64,000 nt of DNA from Fragum whitleyi. Its lineage: Eukaryota; Mollusca; Bivalvia; Cardiida; Cardiidae. The stretch lies in contig OX411549.1 of assembly GCA_948146395.1 (NCBI GenBank), forward strand, positions 21,522,990 through 21,586,989, given 5' to 3'. The notes beneath the pieces were generated by a model that had not been told where the DNA came from, searched no databases, and was given only the letters and a program-made list of their open reading frames with translations. The position numbers and the translations under genes were made by a program. This document shows positions 56,543 to 64,000 of this stretch, one piece after another. The first letter of the stretch is position 1. Each line of letters starts with the position of its first letter.

Positions 56543-57496
56543 TGGATTCAAGGAGTCTGTTTTTCGGAAAGTTTGGACTTAGTTTATTTTCCAAATAAGT
56601 GTCTCACTCGCGTGAACATTTTGGAGATAGTTTATTTTCTAACAAGTTTGGACTTGGTCTATTTTTCAACAAGTTTGGACTTGGTTTATTGTTTAAATGA
56701 TAGAGATGCGGGGCAAACTCCGGGGTCTGGGAGCAAGAAGACGGGATTCAAGGAGTCTGTTTTTCGGAAAGTTTGGACTTAGTTTATTTTCCAAAAAAGT
56801 GTCTCACTCGCGTGAACATTTTGGAGATAGTTTATTTTCTAACAAGTTTGGACTTGGTCTATTTTTCAACAAGTTTGGACTTGGTTTATTGTTTAAATGA
56901 TAGAGATGCGGGGCAAACTCCGGGGTCTGGGAGCAAGAAGACGGGATTCAAGGAGTCTGTTTTTCGGAAAGTTTGGACTTAGTTTATTTTCCAAAAAAGT
57001 GTCTCACTCGCGTGAACATTTTGGAGATAGTTTATTTTCTAACAAGTTTGGACTTGGTCTATTTTTCAACAAGTTTGGACTTGGTTTATTGTTTAAATGA
57101 TAGAGATGCGGGGCAAACCCCGGGGTTAGGGAGCAAGAAGACGGGATTCAAGGAGTCTGTTTTTCGGAAAGTTCGGACTTAGTTTATTTTCTAAAAAAAA
57201 AAGTGTCTCACTCGCGTGAACATTTTGGAGATAGTTTATTTTCTAACAAGTTTGGACTTGGTTTATTGTTTAAATGATAGAGATGCGGGGCAAACTCCGG
57301 GGTCTGGGAGCAAGAAGACGGGATTCAAGGAGTCTGATTTTCGGAAAGTTTTGACTTAGTTTATTTTCCAAAAAAGTGTCTCACTCGCGTGAACATTTTG
57401 GAGATAGTTTACTTTCTAACAAGTTTGGACTTGGTTTATTGTTTAAATGATAGAGATGCGGGGCAAACTCCGGGGTCTGGGAGCATGAAGACGGGA
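56543..57496 (+). repeat. Minisatellite with 200-bp period (5 units)
   Basis: GGATTCAAGGAGTCTG recurs at 56543, 56743, 56943, 57143 and 57320. The first three intervals are exactly 200 bp. The last two units are about 177 and 173 bp because each lacks a 28-bp internal subrepeat (ACAAGTTTGGACTTGGTCTA...). Units are nearly identical, so amplification is recent. 200 is not a multiple of 3, so the same peptide appears in rotating frames (56498-57182); these frames are not evidence of a gene. Confidence 0.95.
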
Positions 57497-57819
57497 AGTA
57501 AGTGGGGGTGTTGTTGTTGTTTCTCTTCTGAATTCTTGGTGATACACGATGAAGTATTTCTCCAAAAATTTCAGCATCGACTGTATGAAAACCTTTGTAT
57601 CCCTGCGCGTCATCTCTGTTCGGCTCTTGCAGTAGGTTTTCATACTGTTTATAATGAGGTCAACTTGTTAGGCAAGGCTTTCCGAGACTTGACTGCATTG
57701 TGGCCTCCTTGGCCTAAGATATTTGGTCCGACCTTCTACGACTATAACACGACCAACTTGGACCAGTCGGGTGAAGATCGAGGAGAGCTCGAATAAAGGT
57801 CGGGATGATCGGGTGGACG
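57497..57819 (+). other. G+C-richer stretch with an open frame
   Basis: The reading frame entering from the minisatellite stays open to 57796 and encodes, after the repeat, a stretch with 'RLYENLCIPARHL' and 'GKAFRDLTALWPPWPK'. I do not recognise it. Base composition is higher in G+C than the flanks. It could be an old exon, a mobile-element fragment or chance. There is also an antisense frame (57443-57643). Confidence 0.25.
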
Positions 57820-58213
57820 CATTCGGAACATCGCTCGGACTTTTCCGTAAACTGGAAAGTACCTCGGACGTAAGTGTAGTAATTTTTGGTCATTTTTTCG
57901 GTTATTCGGCTCCTGGTGGTACTTCGGTTAATACTCTTGAAGAATAGATTATTTCGTTAATCTTTTACAAACGTTTGTGGAGATCATTTTGGCATGTTAT
58001 AATTTGAAAGCAAAACGCAGTAAAACACTGCGTTTTGTTTTCAAATTATAATATGCTCAATTTTCACCTTACGTTGATTTTATTTTTCGCAACGTCATCC
58101 TCAGTTATGTTTGTGACGTCATGTAAACCCACGAGCGATATGACGCGCTTTCATGGCTGCGCCCTTATTATTCCCGAGGTCTATTCCGTAGAATCGCCGA
58201 GGGTTCCCGACTG
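57820..58213 (+). mobile_element. Hairpin-bearing element with 10-bp TSD, copy 2
   Basis: CATTCGGAACATCGCTCGG to GGTTCCCGACTG, flanked by CGGGTGGACG (57810-57819 and 58214-58223), identical. The hairpin at about 57998-58050 pairs AATTTGAAA.CAAAACGCAGT with its complement. TGACGTCA at 58114-58121. Very close to copy 1 (7746-8147) outside the loop region. Confidence 0.75.
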
Positions 58214-58223
58214 CGGGTGGACG

Positions 58224-60072
58224 GTCGAGCTTCGATCGAGAGAGAATCGTAAATGCTTGTGTAGATAGACTTTCGATCTAGATGAAGCCGTTGATTGCCT
58301 TTGGCATAATTTGCTCGGGTTCAATCGGGGAATTTAGGCGATCGAGTTGATCGAGGTAATCGGGTCGGCAGTGGGAAGTTACTTCAACAAAAGGATATCG
58401 CGACTGCACTCGCTGACTACTCTCTTGATTTCAGGTTTATTTTTTCAGCGCCCTTTAAGATCAAGATGCGTAAAAATAACAAGTATTCGTGATGTTCCAG
58501 AATGAATATCAAATGTAGTTGTTGTTGTTGTTTTTATTTTGAAGGTGAAACATTCGCACTCTAAGTAATGCTATATTGGAATATTCTAAAACGTATTTCT
58601 TTTTCATTTTAGACCTAAGTATACGATGGTCGAGAATTTATAGAATACTATACATTTTTTACATTATACATTTACATTATTACAGTAAACATGCAAATAG
58701 TCATGGAAAGTTGATAAACACAAGCAAAGTGTATGACGAAATAATTACGAAAATAGGAAGTCATCATGGATTTGCCTGTTAACAGCCAAACCATTTTCTG
58801 CGTAAAAGCGCGTAATATAAGAATTTTGACAATTTCTGGTTTTATATTTAGATTCATTTGTTAATAAATTGATGTGTTATCTGTTATCCGTTTTAAGGTC
58901 GAGGTATGATTCAAACTGAAAAAGAATGCTAAAATGAGTGAATAGGTTTCAAGTCTATTTGAGTTATTGAAAGAAAATGTCTAGATGTCTTTATATAATG
59001 ATTTCACAATTAATTTGTAAATTAAACTGGTTTTGACACGTGAAATGTAGACCACATTCATCTGATATACATGTAAGGCTATCAGACACAATTGGAAACC
59101 TTAACTCGATTAAGCAAAAATATTACCTCCCTTTTATAAAAAATATATATATATATATATCCCTTTTGATATTTTTTATATCAAAGATTCGTGCGTTTTG
59201 GTATTCTAAGTTTATCGTTATGTTGTTTTAAAATCATATTGGAATGAAACTAGTTTTTGTTCTGCTTAGGTAAAAATAATTTGGTAATAAACTTTTGAAA
59301 ATTGTGAAATATTGATTCAAGGGCATTTTTTCCTTTTCAATGTAACAAGTACTTGTTCCTACTGGGACATTGGAATAAAACTTGATAGGTAACAATGCCA
59401 CAGAAGCTTAAACGGCGAAAGTTTATTTCTTTCATGGCTAACGTTTCGAAAAATCGGAATATTTTGTTGGAGAGTGAGAAAACTCCTGTTGGAAGGTTTG
59501 TTTTATTTTTTTAATGTTATAACCTGGTTTTTTCTGCTAATGAATCATCATTCAACTGTCTTTTGTCATTTGATAATTTTTTCCAGACGATTCAACAAAT
59601 TTAAGTATGACATGGAAGAAAAAAATGTTGCCTGAAATGCATTATCTTATGACTGATATACATGATGGTTGGGCTGATTATAAAAATATTTTTTTTCTTG
59701 CATTTGTAGTTTCCTTTGAAAAATAAAGAGGAAAAAGAAGCATCCTTCATGCTCAGTACTTCTGTCAGGTGTAGAAAACGACATTTTATTTTGTTGTCTA
59801 GTGATAAAAGAACCTCAAAGGAACAGGTCTTCATCTAACCCACCCATCCCCCTATATAGCTTCCTACATGCCTGGATTATCAGTAATCGAAACTTAAATA
59901 GCAGTTACACAAATGTCAAAGAGGAACATGTTTTGTATGAAACAAATATCAATAGATTTTTGTCTTATCGATGAATATTACCAGAATACAAAAATGTGAG
60001 AGTGCCTGAATTTGGAAGGTTGATGGTTTCATAGAAAGCAAAGTGGCCAAAAATGCCTGGATACACCTATTT
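58224..60072. other. Low-copy sequence
   Basis: An ATTACCTCCCTTTTAT string near 59124 may be a MITE remnant. An AT microsatellite sits at about 59141-59160. Frames (58035-58268, 58576-58782, 59601-59834) carry no recognised domain; the first belongs to the hairpin element. No gene supported. Confidence 0.4.
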
Positions 60073-60074
60073 TA

Positions 60075-60618
60075 TACTGTTCACAAAAAGTAGAGGATAT
60101 TGTAAGTTTGTTTGGTAGTATTCTGGTCAGCTTGGGCATCCACACATCTTCAGGGCCCCGTTTTTGAATAATCAACAATGAAGCAAATTGTTTGATACCG
60201 TGACAATATCTGACAGTGAGACAAGGCTTTGACAGCAGTCTGGACTCACGTTCATCTAGTTTCAAGCAATTCATTGACTCACTTACGGTGAGCTTTCATT
60301 AGGCCTCACATTAATCCAACAAAATGTGATACGAGTACGTGACAGAGATTAACACCAAATATTTTTTCTCGAAGTTATGCTCAACTACGGCAAGAATTTC
60401 CATTACAAAAAACGCCATGTTAAAATAAGCTCTATACCCCTCTCTTCTTAAATGCCGAACTTGCAGGACATGTTTTGGAGAAAAGGGAATTCCATAACAA
60501 CTATATTACCATAAGGCTACTGCTAGTTGGCCAAGCATTAGTTAGATTGTCCTAAATTGTTTGCAACCACATTAACCTTATGGATTAACAGATTATCCCC
60601 TACTTTTTGTGAACAGTA
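60075..60618. mobile_element. TA-flanked mariner-type MITE
   Basis: TACTGTTCACAAAAAGTAGA at the left and CCTACTTTTTGTGAACAGTA at the right are inverted repeats extending inward (GGATATTG / AGATTATCC). Bounded by TA at 60073-60074 and 60619-60620. The 81-codon minus frame 60029-60274 runs across the left end and is not a recognised transposase. Confidence 0.85.
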
Positions 60619-60728
60619 TATTTTACCTTTTCTAAATCTTCTAAAGTTTAACTAATTTTCTATCCTATTCTTTCAACTTTTTTAGTCCCCCACCGGTTAC
60701 CGGTTGGGGGACTATAGGTTTGCTCGAT

Positions 60729-60786
60729 TCCGTCTGTCCGTCTGTCCGTCCGTCCGTCTGTCCGTCCGTCCGTCCGTCTGTCCGTC
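60729..60786 (+). repeat. TCCG/TCTG microsatellite
   Basis: Tetranucleotide tract mixing TCCG and TCTG between the 5' hairpin and the first core unit. Confidence 0.9.
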
Positions 60787-61853
60787 ACGCTTTTGTCCGG
60801 GCTATATCTACTAAACCATATGTGCTAGCAACTTCAAACTTGGTACACTTATAGATCTCATCGAGGAGAAGTGTCATGTTCAAGAACCGTTACTCTGCCA
60901 CGCCCACTTTTTGAGTTATTGCCCTTTATTGTTTTTACCCTTACATTCTTGTCCGAAACATATCTCCTAAACTATGTGTGCTAGCAACTTCAAACTTTGT
61001 ACACTTATAGATCTCATTAAGGAGAAGTGTCATGTTTAAGATCCATAACTCTGCCACACCCACTTTTTGAGATATTGCCCTTGTTTTTTTTAGCCTTACA
61101 TTCTTGTCCGGATCATATCTCCTAAACTATAAGTGCTAGCAACTTCAAACTTTGTACACTTATAGATCTCATAAAGGAGAAGTGTCATGTTCAAGATCCA
61201 TAACTCTGCCACACCCACTTTTTGAGTTATTGCCCTTTGTTTTTTTTAGCCTTACATTCTTGTCGGGATCATATATCCTAAACTATAAGTGCTAGCAACT
61301 TCAAGCTTGGTACACTTATAGATCTTATTGAGGACAAGTGTCATGTTCAAGAACTGTTATTCTGCTACGCCCTTTTTTGAGTTATTGCCCTTTGTTGTTT
61401 TTACCCTTACATTTTTGTCCAGATCATATCTCCTAAACCATAAGTGTTAGCAACTTCAAACTTTGTACACTGATAGATCTTATCGAGGACAAGTGTCATG
61501 TACAAGAACTGTTACTCTGCCATGTCCACTTTTTGAGTTATTGCCCTTTGTTGTTTTTAGTCTTAAATTTTTGTCCAGATCATATCTCCTAAACTATAAG
61601 TGCTAGCAACTTTAAACTTTGTACATGTATAGATCTCATTGAGGACAATTGTCATGTACAAGAACAGTTACTCTGCCACATCCAGTTTTTGAGTTATTGC
61701 CCTTTGTTGTTTTTATCTTTACATTTTTGTCCGGAACATATCTTCTAAGCCATAAGTGCTAGAAACTTCAAACTTGCTACACTTATAGATATCATTGAGG
61801 AGAAGTGTCATGTACAAGAACTGTCACTCTGCCATGTCCACTTTTTGAGTTAA

Positions 61854-63332
61854 CCCTCTAGTGCCCCGTGTAGCATATATGCGACACATTCTATCTTGGA
61901 TTATCTATCCAATCTATATGTAATGATAAGAACTTGGGAGTTAGATTCCTTACTACTATACAGTAAATGTCCCTTTTAGCTTATTACATCATCATTACAA
62001 TTGTATGACATCACTTCATGACATCATCAAAATGGCATCCATTGCCCTTATTTGGCACATTGTTTGGATGTGACGCCTATTGATGATAAATTCAACAAAA
62101 AAGTTATAAATTGGTCATAATACCAAATCTAGATGCTAGTTAAAATGTCATTTTCCACATATGTATACATAGTTTTTAACAAATAATAACATTGTATTTC
62201 TAAATTTAGTTTAAAATCCGACGTTGCATATATGCAACAATGGGCCCCATTTTTAACTGTTACAAATATGCAACATTGTGAAATAAAAGAATAAATCTTC
62301 AAATTTCTATTTTGTTGCATAAAAAAGGTATATACCATGTTTAAAACACATGATAAATTGGGAAATGCATCCAATTCCAGCATATGTGTAGGAAACCAGT
62401 TATCTTAGACCACTTTCCTCATTTCATATCCTTTCACAGTAACAAATGAATTCCTTAAGATGTTGCATATATGCAACATCGTTCTTTCAAGATGGATCTT
62501 TTTTTAAATTGGTTATTTTAAGAAATAATTTCATTTCTCATTCCTTTTATACTATTTATGAATGTGGAGACAATGATTCTTAATTACAGATGACTGATTG
62601 ATCATTTGTATCTTCCAACTCTCAGTTGACCGGTCAACAGGATATGAAACATTCACAATTACTACCAAATGATAAGTTATATGGCCTTTATAAATGCATT
62701 TTTGTCATAAATCCTTTCTGTCAAACTTTTAGAAGATATGTCAGAGTCGAGTTATCAATGTCAAGGTCATCTCGCAAGGTCGATGTGATTTTTTAATTGT
62801 TAAGTTAGCAGAATCAAACAAGAAAACTTCTGATATTTTCAAATTAAATGATGTTTTTCCCTAATACTAAGCCCATTATTGGCATGATGATAGTTCTTAT
62901 CCATTGACACTGAAAGATACCAAGGACAAGGTCATGAGACAAGGTCAATGTCAAACATGAAGACCAGATATTTAAAGAAATTGATGTTTTAGGATATTAA
63001 AGTTTTACACAACTTTGTTGCTTTAAGTTTGAGTATTCTCTTAGATACAAGGATGAATTATCATAAAGGTAATATAGAATATTTGTTATTTTGTAATGTA
63101 ACATTAATTGAATAAATATTGATTGCTTAATATAAGTAGAAACTAAAATGTTGCATATATGCAACAATATTTCAAATGCCCGATGTTGTATATATGCAAC
63201 AGGTCCAAAAATGGTTGGAAAATGAGAAATTAAGTAAATCTTGCCAGTTTAAGGTTATAATCCATACATAGATTAAAAAACTTCAATACCAATTTTTTTT
63301 AACAGGTACAAGGTTGTTTGGGCACTAGAGAG
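61854..63332. mobile_element. piggyBac-like non-autonomous element with TTAA TSD
   Basis: CCCTCTAGTGCCC at the left and GGGCACTAGAGAG at the right are 13-bp inverted repeats with one mismatch, each bordered by TTAA (61850-61853, 63333-63336). Removing the insert restores an ordinary core unit ('tttttgagttaatgccctttg'). TTAA targets and CCYT ends are hallmarks of piggyBac elements. The 1,479-bp interior encodes no recognised transposase, and the minus frame at 62129-62383 is unsupported. It holds six or more palindromes centred on GCATATATGC. Confidence 0.85.
62223..63201. repeat. Dispersed TGTTGCATATATGCAACA palindromes
   Basis: Copies: 62223-62238 (GTTGCATATATGCAAC), 62258-62275 (diverged), 62459-62480 (perfect over 22 bp), 63149-63166 (perfect over 18) and 63184-63201 (one change). 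A related GTGTAGCATATATGCGACAC at 61868-61887 begins 1 bp inside the left terminal repeat. All lie in the TTAA-flanked element. Confidence 0.85.
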
Positions 63333-63823
63333 TTAATGCCCTTTGTTGTTTCTATCCTTACATTTTTGTCCCGTACTTATCTCCTTAACCATAAGCCCTA
63401 GCAACTTCAAACTTTGTACACGGGTAGATCTCATTGAGAAGAAGTGTAATGCACAAGAACTGTTACTCTGCCACATCCACTTTTTTAGTTATTGTCCGTT
63501 GTTTTTTTTATCCTGACATCTGGACCACATCTCCTGAGCCATCAGTGCTAGCAACTTTAAACTTGGTACACTTATAGATCTCATTGAGGACAAGTGGCAT
63601 GTACAAGAATCATTCTTCTCCGCCCACTTTTTGAGTTTTTGCCATTGGTTGTTTTTACTCTTATATTTTTGTTTGGGACATTTTGTTCAAAACCTAATGT
63701 GCTAGCAACTTCAAATTTTGTATACAGTTATAGATCTAGTTAGTAGGAGATATATTATAAGAAAGGATTTTTTGTTATCCGGTGGGGGACTCCTGTATTG
63801 CATCGCAATACGACATGCACTTG

Positions 63824-64000
63824 TTTAATGTAGGTGTATGTTTTTTGTTGATGTTAAAATGAAAATTGGATTTCGGTGAAAAAAAGAGAATTTTTTCGGA
63901 AACTTTTTTTCTTGCATTTTCGTCTTGTAAATGTTACTTATGAAATATGTTAATATTCCTTGTATTTGATGATTAATGTATATCAACTCACCAACATTGA
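63824..64000. other. Flank right of the Helentron-like element
   Basis: A+T-rich, nothing recognised. Confidence 0.4.

Larger units (their letters stand above)
60684..63823 (+). mobile_element. Helentron-like element: 5' hairpin, microsatellite, core array, 3' hairpin
   Basis: 5' palindrome AGTCCCCCACCGG-TTAC-CGGTTGGGGGACT (60684-60713), then a TCCG/TCTG microsatellite (60729-60786). About ten core units of some 155 bp follow (GCTAGCAACTTCAAACTT, TACACTTATAGATCTCAT, AAGTGTCATGT.CAAGAAC.GT, CTTTTTGAGTTATTGCCCTT). Next comes CCGGTGGGGGACT (63779-63791), the perfect inverse of the 5' start, then the hairpin GTATTGCATCGCAATAC (63795-63811) and GACATG. The layout fits mollusc Pearl/Helentron-type non-autonomous elements. 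One unit is interrupted by 61854-63332. No Rep/helicase frame is present. Confidence 0.75.

Noticed and set aside
56498..57182. Repeated open frames translating to 'LDLVYF...' peptides
   Set aside because: They are the same 200-bp minisatellite read in rotating frames; 200 is not divisible by 3, so no single protein is preserved.

Overview
The window reads as non-coding DNA from a metazoan nuclear genome, most likely a mollusc and probably a bivalve. It is A+T-rich, with long T runs and AT/GT microsatellites, and I recognise no intact protein-coding gene, rRNA, CRISPR array or bacterial-type operon. The mollusc assignment rests on repeat families: tRNA-derived SINEs ending in a 'GTTGAAAGCGGCGTAAAACC' tail followed by CAAA repeats; a second SINE with a 'GGATGAGACGTTAAACCGAG' body; and Helitron/Helentron-like non-autonomous elements built from GACG/TCCG microsatellites plus tandem cores of about 130-170 bp. 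The assignment comes from recalled family features, not from a search.

Layout. 0-12 kb: a 1.67-kb direct duplication (1-1670 and 9969-11673), each copy holding a TA-flanked MITE broken by a retroposon-like insertion; two core-array elements; a SINE split by a small foldback; and a three-copy hairpin element with 9-10-bp target duplications. 12-22 kb: a TGACCTTGAC-rich core array split by a SINE, a second core-array zone, another MITE, the inverted copy of the hairpin element, a SINE with a perfect 13-bp target duplication, and a core array ending in a GGACC hairpin. 22-30 kb: foldback elements and an 870-bp inverted repeat. 30-33 kb: a nested stack of one core-array element interrupted by a SINE and by a second core-array element. 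33-46 kb: dispersed low-copy repeats, two MITEs, SINEs of both families, a decayed Tc1/mariner transposase (the only recognisable protein-coding relic), a 290-bp inverted repeat and a MITE with 55-bp terminal inverted repeats. 46-52 kb: another core array and three more TIR elements. 52.6-55.74 kb: a 3.1-kb degenerate array built on CAGCATGATAAAA. 56.5-57.5 kb: a clean 200-bp-period minisatellite. 60.07-60.62 kb: a TA-flanked mariner-type MITE. 60.68-63.82 kb: the best-preserved Helentron-like element, with hairpins near both ends, interrupted by a 1.48-kb piggyBac-like insertion flanked by TTAA and carrying a family of GCATATATGC-centred palindromes.

There is no operon-like gene cooperation to describe. 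What can be read is relative history: which element inserted into which, and which was duplicated afterwards. The most unusual signals are the palindrome-bearing TTAA element, the hairpin element whose stem keeps pairing despite substitutions, and several unrelated core arrays that share a few kinds of 3' terminus.
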